Source: JAKPAM01 sp047601745 (lineage in GTDB: Bacteria > Pseudomonadota > Gammaproteobacteria > Burkholderiales > Burkholderiaceae_E). From it: a DNA stretch of 64,000 bases. This document shows positions 53,913 through 64,000 of the stretch, piece by piece; the stretch's first letter is position 1, and each line of letters opens with the position of its first letter. The position numbers and the translations under genes are program-made. The stretch lies in the NCBI GenBank assembly GCA_047601745.1, contig JASGIS010000001.1, positions 2,108,001 to 2,172,000 on the forward strand, in the 5' to 3' direction. The notes under the pieces are model-generated. The model saw only the letters and a program-made list of their open reading frames with translations, was not told the DNA's origin and did not search any database.

Positions 53913-56147
53913 ATGGAGACCCCCTTGGCCCAGATCCCGCGTCACCGGCACGCGAAGTCCCTCGATTCCCTCCTCATCGCGCGCGTCGCGGCCGATCGGC
54001 AAGCCGCCGCGGCCCGATGCCCGCGCCTGAGCCTGATCGCGCTGGCGATCCTGAGCGGCGGCGCCGCCCAGGCGCAGACCACGGCCGAGGCCGAGGCCGG
54101 CGAAGCCGCGCTGCCGGCGGTCACGGTCCGCGCCGAGAGCGAGAAGAACGGCAGCGCCGAGGACGGGTACCTGTCGAAGAAAACCACCGGCGTGGGCGTC
54201 TGGGGCGAACGGGATCTGCAGGACACGCCGTACTCGATGAGCATCATCTCGAGCGATCTGATCGAAAACGCCAATGCCAAGGACATGGATCAGTTGTTCA
54301 AGATGAACCCGACGACGCAGGAGACCGGCAAGATCGCCAGCGATGCGACCGACAGCCCGTGGGTGACCATCCGCGGATTCCAGGTCACCAACCCGATCGT
54401 CAACGGCATTCCGTATGCGAGCCGCGTCGCCGGCGTTCCGATGATGCAGGAGCTCGAGCGCGTCGAGGTCATCAACGGCGCGACGGGTTTCCTGTACGGC
54501 GGCGGGCGGGTCGGCGGCGCGGTCAACTACGTGACCAAGCGCCCCACGCTGCACGACCTGAGGAACGTGTCGTTCGGCACCTACGGCGGCTCGACGTATT
54601 TCGGGCACGTCGATCTGGGCGGCCAGTTCGATCGCAACCACGTGTTCGGATACCGGTTCAACGCCGTCTACCAGGACGGCGAGACCAGCAGGAAGGAGCT
54701 CAAGCGTTCCAAGGCCGCGAGCCTGGCGCTCGATTTCAAGCCGACGAGCAACTTCACCGCCGACCTGCGTTTCAGCCACAAGGACACGGTGGCACCGGGA
54801 CCGAACATCTTCTGGGCCACCAACGAGCAGATCGACCGCAGCCGCTCGGGCATCCACCGGAACCAGAGCTACACGCCGCCGTGGCTGCAGCAGGATTTCC
54901 GGTCCAACAAGGTCGAAGGCCACGTTCGCTGGAATCTGAACGACGTGTTCACGTTCCGAAGCGGCGTGTACTACGAACGGGTCGGCAAGACCGGCGGCGA
55001 CGCCCGGATGCGCTACCTGAACGACACGGTGCTGGCGACGTCCTGGTTCGGCGACTACGCGTACCAGCGCAACGACAAGATCGGCGGCGTCGCGTACCTG
55101 GATGCCAAGTTCGATACGGCGGGCATCCGCCACAACCTGACGATCGGGTATTCGGCCGCGACCGACAAGATCCGCAACACCTCGCCGAGTTCGAGGAGTT
55201 ACCAGATTCCGACCGACATCTCGCTCGACGAATTCCGCAACTATCCGCAGCCGGCCGGATGGGGCACGGTGGCTGCCGGGCAGCCGCTGGCCAAGGGCTC
55301 GAAGACCGAATTCCGCAACATCGTGATCGGCGACGACATCCGATTCAACGAGCAATGGTCGGCACTGGTCGGCGTCAACTACGCGACCTCGCTGACGTAC
55401 AACTATCGGACCGGCGTCAATTACGACAAATCGAAGGCCACGCCGACCTTGTCGTTGATCTACAAGCCGATCGAGAACCTGACGACCTACGCCACCTATA
55501 TCGAGAGCCTGGAAGCGGGCTCCGTCGTCGGCACCGGCTACGTGAACGAGAACGAGATCCTGGATCCGTACATCAGCAAGCAGTACGAGATCGGCACCAA
55601 GTACAGCCTGAACGAGCGCGCGCTGATCAGCGTCGCGTTGTTCCGGATCGAAAAGGCCAATTCCTACGTGATCGACACGACGCCGCTGCCGACGCTGTCG
55701 CAGGACGGCAAGCAGACGCACCAGGGGATCGAGGTCGGCTTCACCGGCAGGGTGACGGACAACCTGTCGCTGATCGCCGGCGGCACGGTGATGGACCTGA
55801 GCGTGAACAAGGCCGACAACCCGACCCTCGAAGGCAAGAAGCCGACGGGCGCCGCCAGCCGGATGGCGAAGGTCTACGCCGAATACCGGTTCCCGGGCGT
55901 ACCGGGGCTGTCGCTGTCGGGCGGGGCCTACTACACCGGCAAGAAATACAACAACGCGCTGAACACCGACGTCGTGCCCGCCTACACGCTGTTCGACGCG
56001 GGCCTGCGGTACACGGCCCGCATCGGCGGCTATCCGACCACGTTCAACTTCATGGTCCAGAACATCACCGACAAGGTGTACTGGTCGAACAACCTGGCGC
56101 TGGGCGACCCCAGGACGTTCTCGTTCACGGTCAGGACCGCGTTCTGA
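53913..56147 (+). CDS. TonB-dependent siderophore receptor
   Basis: 744 residues. Signal peptide ending AAQAQ (LSLIALAILSGGAAQAQ) at about residue 52. Plug domain: ALPAVTVRAESEKNGSAEDGYLSKKTTGVGVWGERDLQDTPYSMSIISSDLIENANAKDMDQLFKMNPTTQ, VTIRGFQVTNPIVNGIPYA and LERVEVINGATGFLYGGGRVGGAVNYVTKRP. Then a 22-strand-type barrel ending in aromatic F (FTVRTAF). It imports a ferric chelate across the outer membrane using TonB energy; the siderophore is unknown and no biosynthesis genes are nearby. ATG 53913 was taken; TTG 53925 has the better ribosome site (GGAGA). A Fur box precedes it. Confidence 0.92.
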   Translation: METPLAQIPRHRHAKSLDSLLIARVAADRQAAAARCPRLSLIALAILSGGAAQAQTTAEAEAGEAALPAVTVRAESEKNGSAEDGYLSKKTTGVGVWGERDLQDTPYSMSIISSDLIENANAKDMDQLFKMNPTTQETGKIASDATDSPWVTIRGFQVTNPIVNGIPYASRVAGVPMMQELERVEVINGATGFLYGGGRVGGAVNYVTKRPTLHDLRNVSFGTYGGSTYFGHVDLGGQFDRNHVFGYRFNAVYQDGETSRKELKRSKAASLALDFKPTSNFTADLRFSHKDTVAPGPNIFWATNEQIDRSRSGIHRNQSYTPPWLQQDFRSNKVEGHVRWNLNDVFTFRSGVYYERVGKTGGDARMRYLNDTVLATSWFGDYAYQRNDKIGGVAYLDAKFDTAGIRHNLTIGYSAATDKIRNTSPSSRSYQIPTDISLDEFRNYPQPAGWGTVAAGQPLAKGSKTEFRNIVIGDDIRFNEQWSALVGVNYATSLTYNYRTGVNYDKSKATPTLSLIYKPIENLTTYATYIESLEAGSVVGTGYVNENEILDPYISKQYEIGTKYSLNERALISVALFRIEKANSYVIDTTPLPTLSQDGKQTHQGIEVGFTGRVTDNLSLIAGGTVMDLSVNKADNPTLEGKKPTGAASRMAKVYAEYRFPGVPGLSLSGGAYYTGKKYNNALNTDVVPAYTLFDAGLRYTARIGGYPTTFNFMVQNITDKVYWSNNLALGDPRTFSFTVRTAF

Positions 56148-56185
56148 GTTCCGGGGCGGAGGGGCGCTCGGCCGTCCCCTCCGGG

Positions 56186-56587
56186 TCAGCCGCCGGCGGT
56201 GTCCTGCGCTTCGGCGAGCACCTTGCGCGCGACGCGGAAGCTGTCGAGCGCGGCCGGCGCGCCGCAGTAGACGGCCGCGTGCAGCAGGATCTCCTTGATC
56301 TCGTCGCGCGTGACGCCGTTGCGCAGCGCGCCGCGCAGGTGGACTTCGAGTTCGTGCGGGCGGTTCAGCGCCGTCAGCATCGCCAGGTTCAGCATGCTGC
56401 GCGTGCGGAAGTCCAGGCCCGGGCGGGCCCACGATGCGCCCCACGCATGTTCGGTGAGGTAGTCCTGCAGGTCGCGCGTCAGGTCGTCGGCACTGGCCAG
56501 CGCGTGGTCGACATAGTCCTTGCCCAGCGCGCGCGAGCGCGCCTCGTAGCCGCGCTGCCAGGCGTCGGATTTATCCGAGTGATCCAT
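56186..56587 (-). CDS. Carboxymuconolactone decarboxylase family protein (PcaC-like)
   Basis: 133 residues, the length of gamma-carboxymuconolactone decarboxylase. The CMD pattern is clear: LTEHAWGASWARPGLDFRTRSMLNLAMLTALNRPHELEVHLRGALRNGVTRDEIKEILLHAAVYCGAPAALDSFRVARKVL. A single Cys in AAVYCGAPA rather than a CxxC pair means it is not an AhpD-type peroxidase, so the decarboxylase type is more likely. No other protocatechuate genes are present. It follows ettA by 59 bp on the same strand. Confidence 0.85.
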   Translation of the reverse strand: MDHSDKSDAWQRGYEARSRALGKDYVDHALASADDLTRDLQDYLTEHAWGASWARPGLDFRTRSMLNLAMLTALNRPHELEVHLRGALRNGVTRDEIKEILLHAAVYCGAPAALDSFRVARKVLAEAQDTAGG

Positions 56588-56646
56588 CGATCGTCTCCGG
56601 GGGAGTGGGGCGCGCGGGGCGGCCGGATGCCCACGCGCGCGAGGGA

Positions 56647-58308
<1,662 letters not shown>

Positions 58309-58668
58309 TGCGGGTTCCGGCGGATAGAAAGTTGGAGGGATCGGACCCGCATTATCGCCTGTCCGGGCCGGACGGTGCCGCGCTGCGGCACAGAACGACG
58401 GGCTCTTGCGATGAGCCGGAGCGTCTTGCCGCGCAGGGGCAGGATGCGACGCGATTCAGACATCGCGTGTTCGTCGGCGGGTATTGCGTGATCGTCGGAT
58501 CGCCCTCAAGTATCGGACGGAACGCCTCGCGCGGGTGTCGGCCGATGCCGCTACCCGGCGTCGGCGCCGGTCGGCCGTGTCCGACCGTTGATCGTTTCGA
58601 GCGCTCGGCGATGAACGGTCGGAAATCGATGATCGGTGGTCGACGGGGCTGCCGCGAGGCGATGCGGC
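58309..58668. other. Intergenic region between ettA and prkA, upstream part
   Basis: About 360 bp with no convincing gene; the few short frames are Arg/Ser-rich and lack ribosome sites. It must contain the ettA promoter (minus strand) and, if the downstream sigma54 site is real, enhancer sites for its activator. No clear NtrC-type dyad was seen. Confidence 0.4.
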
Positions 58669-58684
58669 TGGCATGAAGCGTGCT
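58669..58684 (+). promoter_or_regulatory. Candidate sigma54 promoter of the prkA-yeaH-ycgB operon
   Basis: TGGCATGAAGCGTGCT fits the consensus TGGCACGNNNNTTGCW with two mismatches (T for C, G for T) and the invariant GG/GC at correct spacing. It lies about 340 bp before prkA. In E. coli the homologous yeaGH genes belong to the nitrogen-limitation (NtrC/sigma54) and RpoS responses, which supports the call. The long leader is unusual; a second promoter nearer the gene is possible. Confidence 0.45.
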
Positions 58685-58772
58685 CATCCGATGACGTCAT
58701 ATCTCTACCATTCAACTCGGTGCGTACGATGGTTAGGCGGATGTCGGGCTCGACGACGATCGGAGTGACGAA

Positions 58773-58836
58773 GCAACGCGTGTCACGCGCGATGCATGGT
58801 GCGGCATGCCGTGCGATGCGCGCCGACATGTGTTGC
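58773..58836 (+). repeat. Long imperfect dyad in the prkA leader
   Basis: GCAACGCGTGTC...GCGATGCA on the left is mirrored by TGCGATGCGCGCCGACATGTGTTGC on the right, around the palindrome GGCATGCC (58803-58810). The RNA could fold into a stem of more than 20 pairs with mismatches. It is 190 bp before the prkA start. Possible roles are transcript processing or regulator binding; there is no T-run. Confidence 0.4.
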
Positions 58837-59024
58837 GCCGAAGCCCGATTCGTGGTTGACCTCTCCGCGCAATGCAGTCATCGTCTGTACAGAAGCGCTG
58901 CGGTTTTCGGCTCGAGGGCAGAGCGTCGCGGCGGAATCAAAGGCAGTGGGAACGACGGACGGCGTCGATCGGCACCGCAACTGATTCTCCGAGTTTTCCT
59001 GGGCCAGGTTTACGGAGGACTGTC

Positions 59025-60947
59025 ATGAATCTCTTCGATACGTATCGGGAACAGTACGTCAAGGCGCGCGACGAGGAAATGTCGCTGCTCGACTACCTCG
59101 AGTTGTGCAAGAACGATTCTCTCGCTTATGCCAGCGCCGCAGAGCGCATGCTCGCCGCCATCGGCGAGCCCGAGGTCATCGATACCCGCAATGATCCTCG
59201 CTTGTCCCGGCTGTTCTCCAATCGGGTCATACGGCGTTATCCGGCATTCGCCGAGTTCTACGGCATGGAAGAAGCGATCGCGCAGATCGTCGCTTACTTC
59301 AAGCACGCCGCGCAGGGACTGGAAGAACGCAAGCAGGTGCTGTATCTGCTGGGCCCGGTCGGCGGCGGCAAGTCGTCGATCGCCGAGCGCCTGAAGTCGC
59401 TGATGGAAGTCTTTCCGATCTACGCGCTCAAGGGATCGCCGGTCAACGAGTCGCCGCTCGGTCTGTTCCATCCCGAGCGCGACGCGCAGACGCTGGAGAA
59501 GGAGTTCGGCATCCCGCATCGCTACCTGACCGGCATCATGAGTCCATGGGCGGTCAAGCGGCTCAGGGAATTCGACGGCGACGTCACGAAGTTCAAGGTC
59601 GTGCGGATCCAGCCGTCGGTGCTCAAGCAGATCGGCATCGCCAAGACCGAACCGGGGGACGAGAACAACCAGGACATCAGCTCGCTGGTCGGCAAGGTCG
59701 ACATCCGCAAGCTCGAGACGCTGTCGCAGGACGATCCGGACGCGTACAGCTATTCGGGCGGCCTGTGCCTGACCAATCAGGGCCTGCTCGAATTCGTCGA
59801 GATGTTCAAGGCGCCGATCAAGATGCTGCACCCGCTGCTGACGGCCACGCAGGAAGGCAACTTCAAGGGTACCGAGGGTTTTTCGGCGATTCCGTATCAG
59901 GGCGTCATCCTCGCGCACTCGAACGAGAGCGAATGGCAAGCCTTCCGGAACAATCGCAACAACGAGGCGTTCCTGGATCGCGTCTACATCGTCAAGGTGC
60001 CGTACTGCCTGCAGGTGTCCGAAGAAGTGAAGATCTACCGCAAGCTGCTGCGCAACAGCTCGCTGGCGGAGGCGCCTTGCGCGCCCGGCACGCTGGAGAT
60101 GATGGCGCAGTTCTCGGTGCTGTCGCGGATCAAGGAGCCGGAGAATTCGAGCGTCTACGCGAAGATGCGGGTCTACGACGGCGAGAGCCTGAAGGACATC
60201 GAGCCGAACGCCAAGACCGTGCAGGAGTATCGGGATTTCGCCGGCATCGACGAAGGCATGAACGGCATGTCGACGCGCTTCGCGTACAAGGTGCTGTCGG
60301 CGGTGTTCAACTACGACCAGACCGAGATCGCGGCCAATCCGGTCCACCTGATGTACGTGCTCGAACAGCGGCTGCTGCGCGAGCAGTTGCCCGAGGAGGC
60401 GCAGCGCCGTTACCTGGACTTCATCAAGGGTTACCTGGCGCCGCGCTATGCGGAGTTCATCGGCAAGGAGATCCAGACCGCGTACCTGGAGTCGTATTCG
60501 GAGTACGGCCAGAACATCTTCGACCGGTACGTCACCTATGCGGACTACTGGATCCAGGACGAGGACTATCGCGATCCGGAGACCGGCGAGAGCTTCGATC
60601 GTTCGCAGTTGAACGCCGAGCTCGAAAAGATCGAGAAGCCGGCCGGCATCGCCAATCCGAAGGACTTCCGCAACGAGATCGTCAACTTCGTGCTGCGGGC
60701 GCGGGCCAACCACGGCGGCAAGAATCCGGCCTGGACCAGCTACGAGAAGCTGCGCGAGGTGATCGAGAAGAAGATGTTCTCGAACACCGAGGAGCTGCTG
60801 CCGGTGATCTCGTTCAACGCGAAGGCGTCGGCCGAAGATCGTCACAAGCACGAGAGCTTCGTTGCGCGGATGGTCGAGAAGGGTTATACCGAGAAACAGG
60901 TTCGACTGTTGTGCGAGTGGTACCTGCGGGTGCGCAAGTCGCAGTGA
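59025..60947 (+). CDS. prkA: PrkA/YeaG serine protein kinase
   Basis: 640 residues. N-terminal AAA+-like PrkA domain with Walker A in LLGPVGGGKSSIAERLK near residue 110, and the family stretches YALKGSPVNESPLGLFHPERDAQTLEKEFGIPHRYLTGIMSPWAVKRLREF, DISSLVGKVDIRKLETLSQDDPDAYSYSGGLCLTNQGLLEFVEMFKAPIKMLHPLLTATQEGNFKG and ILAHSNESEW. C-terminal kinase-like part from about residue 400. Length and sequence match E. coli YeaG. It is a cytoplasmic serine kinase/AAA protein of starvation and stress adaptation. GGAGGA precedes ATG 59025. First gene of an operon with yeaH and ycgB. Confidence 0.95.
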   Translation: MNLFDTYREQYVKARDEEMSLLDYLELCKNDSLAYASAAERMLAAIGEPEVIDTRNDPRLSRLFSNRVIRRYPAFAEFYGMEEAIAQIVAYFKHAAQGLEERKQVLYLLGPVGGGKSSIAERLKSLMEVFPIYALKGSPVNESPLGLFHPERDAQTLEKEFGIPHRYLTGIMSPWAVKRLREFDGDVTKFKVVRIQPSVLKQIGIAKTEPGDENNQDISSLVGKVDIRKLETLSQDDPDAYSYSGGLCLTNQGLLEFVEMFKAPIKMLHPLLTATQEGNFKGTEGFSAIPYQGVILAHSNESEWQAFRNNRNNEAFLDRVYIVKVPYCLQVSEEVKIYRKLLRNSSLAEAPCAPGTLEMMAQFSVLSRIKEPENSSVYAKMRVYDGESLKDIEPNAKTVQEYRDFAGIDEGMNGMSTRFAYKVLSAVFNYDQTEIAANPVHLMYVLEQRLLREQLPEEAQRRYLDFIKGYLAPRYAEFIGKEIQTAYLESYSEYGQNIFDRYVTYADYWIQDEDYRDPETGESFDRSQLNAELEKIEKPAGIANPKDFRNEIVNFVLRARANHGGKNPAWTSYEKLREVIEKKMFSNTEELLPVISFNAKASAEDRHKHESFVARMVEKGYTEKQVRLLCEWYLRVRKSQ

Positions 60948-61127
60948 CCGGCGGGCGCCCGTCCGCGGCGCCCCGGTCTTCGCGGTAACCGCGTCCGCCC
61001 CCGCACGAAGCGGGGCGACGGCCGCCGGGGACGATCCGGCGGCGGCCGTCGCCGGATGCAGCGGCGCAGGGCCGGCGCCGTCCGACCGATCCGGATCGAA
61101 CGGCCCCCGAGCGGGCAGGTGGCGAAC

Positions 61128-62513
61128 ATGTCAGTCATCATCGATCGACGACTCAACGATCGCAACAAGAGCGCGGTCAATCGCGAACGCTTCATCCGTC
61201 GCTACAAGGCGCATATCCAGCGGGCCGTCAGCGATATGGTCGCCGACCGCTCGATCAAGGACATGGAGCACGGCGGGCAGGTCAAGATCCCGGTCAAGGA
61301 CGTTTCCGAGCCGAGCTTCCGGCAGGGGGCCGGCGGCGATCGCGAAATGGTCCATCCGGGCAACCGCAAGTTCATGCCCGGCGACAAGATCAAGCGGCCC
61401 GAGGGCGGCGGCGAGGGCGACGGACAGGGCAGCGAGGGCGGCCAGGGCGAAGGCGAGGACGGTTTCACGTTCACGCTGTCGCGCGAGGAGTTCATGGAGA
61501 TCTTCTTCGACGATCTCGAACTGCCGAACATGGAGCGCACGCAGGTCGGCGACATCCGCGAGTACAAATGGCAGCGGGCCGGCTATACGCCCCAGGGCTC
61601 GCCGGTGAACCTGTCGGTCGCGCGTTCGCTGCGCAATGCGCTGGGCCGCCGGATCGCGCTGACCTCGGCTTCACGCAAACGGCTCGCGCAGTTGCAGGCG
61701 CTAATCGATCGCCGGGCCGAGAACGACGCCGAAAATGACGCCGAGAGTGACGCCGGGATGGACGCGCCGGCGGGCCTGGCTGCCGACGCCGATCCGCGGG
61801 CCGATCGGAACCTCGATCCGAATATCGATCCGAATATCGATCCGGCCGAGGACCGCGAAGCGATCGGCGCCGAGATCACCGAACTGCGTCGGCGCATCGC
61901 GCGCGTGCCGTTCCTCGACGAGATCGATCTGCGCTACCGGCATCGCGTCCAGGTCGCGCAGCCGATGAGCCAGGCCGTGATGTTCTGCCTGATGGACGTT
62001 TCGGCGTCGATGGACGAGAACAAGAAGGATCTGGCCAAGCGCTTCTTCACGCTGCTGTACCTGTTCCTGTCGCGCAAGTACGAGCGGGTCGAGGTCGTGT
62101 TCATCCGCCATACCGACGACGCCGAAGAGGTCGACGAAGAGCGCTTCTTCCATGATCCGAAGACCGGCGGCACCGTCGTGCTGTCGGCGCTTCACCTGAT
62201 GCACGAGATCATCGAGAAGCGCTATCCGTCGAACCTGTGGAACATCTACGGCGCGCAGGCGTCCGACGGCGATGCGTTCGGCGCCGATCCCGAGAAGAGC
62301 CGAGGCTTCCTGGAGGAACAATTGCTGCCGCTGCTGCGGTATTTCGCTTACATCGAGGCGATCGACGAGCGCTCGCGGCTGTCGACGCTGTCGGCCGCCT
62401 ACCGACGGATCGAGGCCGGACACTTCGCGATGCGCGAGGTGTCCGATCGCCGTGACATCTATCCCGTGTTTCGCGGTCTGTTCAGCAAGGCGGCCGCCGT
62501 CGGCGCGCCGTGA
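61128..62513 (+). CDS. yeaH: YeaH family protein (DUF444, VWA-like)
   Basis: 461 residues. N-terminus MSVIIDRRLNDRNKSAVNRERFIRRYKAHIQRAVSDMVADRSI, VHPGNRKFMPGDKIKRP, a Gly/Glu/Asp/Gln-rich segment, FTFTLSREEFMEIFFDDLELPNM, then a von Willebrand-type domain with MIDAS-like DVSASMDENKKDLAKRFFTLLYLFL and FIRHTDDAEEVDEERFF. These match YeaH. Between about residues 190 and 245 is an extra Asp/Asn-rich insert with short tandem repeats (ENDAENDAESDA, DPNIDPNIDP) absent from typical members. AGGTGG precedes the ATG. YeaH acts together with PrkA; its biochemical role is unclear. Confidence 0.92.
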   Translation: MSVIIDRRLNDRNKSAVNRERFIRRYKAHIQRAVSDMVADRSIKDMEHGGQVKIPVKDVSEPSFRQGAGGDREMVHPGNRKFMPGDKIKRPEGGGEGDGQGSEGGQGEGEDGFTFTLSREEFMEIFFDDLELPNMERTQVGDIREYKWQRAGYTPQGSPVNLSVARSLRNALGRRIALTSASRKRLAQLQALIDRRAENDAENDAESDAGMDAPAGLAADADPRADRNLDPNIDPNIDPAEDREAIGAEITELRRRIARVPFLDEIDLRYRHRVQVAQPMSQAVMFCLMDVSASMDENKKDLAKRFFTLLYLFLSRKYERVEVVFIRHTDDAEEVDEERFFHDPKTGGTVVLSALHLMHEIIEKRYPSNLWNIYGAQASDGDAFGADPEKSRGFLEEQLLPLLRYFAYIEAIDERSRLSTLSAAYRRIEAGHFAMREVSDRRDIYPVFRGLFSKAAAVGAP

Positions 62514-62533
62514 ACGATCGCCGGAGAAACGCC

Positions 62534-64000
62534 ATGACCGAAATCCCGACCACCGTCATCGCCCTGTCGGACGCGCCGCTACCGGCCGCCGCCGGCGGCC
62601 CCGGCGCGCGGGCGTCCAAGCCGATCTCGAAGGGGCCCGAATGGACGTTCGATCTGATCGCCGAGTACGACGCGGCGATCCGCGAGATCGCCGTCGGCGA
62701 GTTCGGCCTGGACTGCTATCCGAACCAGATCGAGGTCATCAATAGCGAGCAGATGCTCGACGCCTATGCGTCGGTGGGTTTGCCGATCGGTTACCCGCAC
62801 TGGAGTTTCGGCAAGGAGTTCATCCGCAACGAGCACGCGTACCGCAAGGGCGCGCGCGGGCTGGCCTACGAGATCGTCATCAACTCCGATCCGTGCATCG
62901 CCTACCTGATGGAAGAGAACTCGATGCCGTTGCAGGCGCTGGTGATCGCGCATGCGTGCTACGGGCACAACTCGTTCTTCAAGGGCAACTACCTGTTCAA
63001 GCAGTGGACGAACGCGGACGCGATCATCGACTACATGGTGTTCGCCCGCAAATACGTGCTCGAGTGCGAGGAACGCTACGGCCTGTCGGCGGTCGAGGAG
63101 ACGCTCGATGCCTGCCATGCGCTGATGGATTTCGGCGTCAGCCGCTACCGGCACCCGCGTCCGCTGTCGGCCGCCGAGGAGGTCGCGCGGATGCGCGATC
63201 GCGAGGCGTACGCGTGGAAGCAGTACGACGAGATCTGGCGCACGGTGCCGACGCGGCCGCGCGGTGCCGGCGAGGCCGGCGCGCGCCGCCGGTTTCCGGA
63301 GGAGCCGCAGGAGAACCTGCTGTACTTCGTCGAGAAGTACGCGCCCAAGCTGGCGCCCTGGCAGCGCGAACTGGCGCGCATCGTGCGCAAGATCGCGCAG
63401 TATTTCTATCCGCAGGGCCAGACCAAGGTCATGAACGAGGGCTGGGCGACGTTCTGGCACTACACGATCCTGAACCGCATGTACGACAAGGGGCTCGTCG
63501 ACGACGGGTTCATGCTCGAAGTGCTGGCCTCGCACACCAACGTCGTCACGCAGCGCGGCTTCGACGAACGCGGCTACGGCGGCATGAATCCGTACGCGCT
63601 GGGTTTCTCGATGATGTGCGACCTGCGCCGGATCTGCGAGTCGCCGACCGACGAGGACCGCCACTGGTTCCCGGACATCGCCGGCGGCGACTGGCTGAAG
63701 GTGCTGGACTTCGCGATGCGCAACTACAAGGACGAGTCGTTCATCGGCCAGTACCTGTCGCCGCGCCTGATCCGCGAGTTCCGTTTCTTCGCGGTCGCCG
63801 ATCACCAGCAGTCCGAGACGCTGCACATCGACAGCATCCACAACGAGGAAGGCTATCGGCGCGTGCGCAAGCTGCTGGCGCAGCAGTACAACCGCGACAA
63901 CCTGCTGCCGGACATCCAGGTGATCGACTTCGACCGCGACGGCGATCGCAGCCTGACGCTGCGGCATCTGCTGCATCGCAACCGGCCGTTGACCGACGAG
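62534..64000 (+). CDS. ycgB: SpoVR/YcgB family protein, 3' end outside the window
   Basis: The first 489 codons are present and the frame is open at the window edge; family members are about 510 residues, so little is missing. Typical SpoVR features: GPEWTFDLIAEYDAAIREIAVGEFGLDCYPNQIEVINSEQMLDAYASVGLPIGYPHWSFGKEFI, YEIVINSDPCIAYLMEENSMPLQALVIAHACYGHNSFFKGNYLF, and KVMNEGWATFWHYTILNRMYDKG with an HExxH-like zinc pattern replaced by MNEGWA. It is the third gene of the conserved prkA-yeaH-ycgB stress module; the function is unknown. GGAGAA lies before ATG 62534, 20 bp after yeaH. Confidence 0.93.
   Translation, partial: MTEIPTTVIALSDAPLPAAAGGPGARASKPISKGPEWTFDLIAEYDAAIREIAVGEFGLDCYPNQIEVINSEQMLDAYASVGLPIGYPHWSFGKEFIRNEHAYRKGARGLAYEIVINSDPCIAYLMEENSMPLQALVIAHACYGHNSFFKGNYLFKQWTNADAIIDYMVFARKYVLECEERYGLSAVEETLDACHALMDFGVSRYRHPRPLSAAEEVARMRDREAYAWKQYDEIWRTVPTRPRGAGEAGARRRFPEEPQENLLYFVEKYAPKLAPWQRELARIVRKIAQYFYPQGQTKVMNEGWATFWHYTILNRMYDKGLVDDGFMLEVLASHTNVVTQRGFDERGYGGMNPYALGFSMMCDLRRICESPTDEDRHWFPDIAGGDWLKVLDFAMRNYKDESFIGQYLSPRLIREFRFFAVADHQQSETLHIDSIHNEEGYRRVRKLLAQQYNRDNLLPDIQVIDFDRDGDRSLTLRHLLHRNRPLTDE

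Noticed and set aside
53835..56444. An 869-codon minus-strand frame antisense to the TonB receptor
   Set aside because: Composition is typical of antisense frames in high-GC DNA, with no recognisable domains, while the plus strand encodes a complete receptor.
58332..59022. Several short frames between ettA and prkA
   Set aside because: They lack ribosome sites, are rich in Arg, Ser and Cys, and overlap each other on both strands. Regulatory sequence explains the gap better.

Overview
The window is GC-rich, gene-dense DNA with short intergenic gaps and many ATGA-type overlaps. Protein sequences (OtsA, GmhA, a TctC/Bug solute-binding protein, UreC, EttA, PrkA/YeaH/YcgB, Ugd/GalU) fit a betaproteobacterium, most likely of the order Burkholderiales. 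I saw no rRNA, tRNA, CRISPR array, transposase or phage gene. It reads as chromosome with several metabolic and regulatory islands.

Layout. 0-3.3 kb: two PhoA-type alkaline phosphatases and the start of a third exported protein, on the minus strand behind a three-unit Pho box. 3.3-4.6 kb: a two-domain lysozyme inhibitor (LprI-like plus MliC-like) overlapping gmhA. 4.6-9.5 kb: a citrate-synthase-like protein with an N-terminal HTH, divergent from a CaiB-type CoA-transferase, then a DUF2147 protein and an amidase. 9.8-12.7 kb: a membrane protein, a 24-residue membrane peptide, a GNAT acetyltransferase and a beta-lactamase-fold hydrolase. 12.8-14.9 kb: divergent otsA/otsB. 15-20 kb: an MHYT-GGDEF-EAL protein overlapping, tail to tail, a hybrid histidine kinase. 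20-24 kb: nitroreductase, SDR, enoyl-CoA hydratase and a halogenase-like flavoprotein.

24-34.4 kb is the most distinctive region. A double nitrilase-fold protein with a sigma54-type promoter lies downstream of amiR and amiC homologues. Divergent from these is a promoter with an intrinsic terminator in its leader, followed by urtA, ureE, ureF, a fused ureAB, ureC, ureG and ureD. The arrangement suggests amide sensing (AmiC), antitermination (AmiR) and urea/amide nitrogen release joined in one locus.

34.4-41.6 kb: N-formylglutamate amidohydrolase with its LysR regulator, a Bug-type binding protein, and an RpiR/aminotransferase/aldehyde dehydrogenase operon. 41.8-45.8 kb: a CorC/CNNM protein, then cytochrome b561, two YceI proteins and a MarR regulator, with a palindromic operator at the promoter. 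45.7-50.1 kb: 3-hydroxyacyl-CoA dehydrogenase, SrkA kinase, Ugd and GalU. 50.2-53.2 kb: a two-component pair resembling the dedicated-sortase (PdsS/PdsR) family. 53.4-56.1 kb: a 48-residue membrane protein with a strong terminator, and a TonB-dependent siderophore receptor with a Fur box. 56.2-58.3 kb: a carboxymuconolactone decarboxylase-family protein and EttA. 59-64 kb: the prkA-yeaH-ycgB stress operon, preceded by a sigma54-type promoter candidate; ycgB runs off the end.

Regulatory sites were found by eye against known consensus patterns and were not scored computationally.
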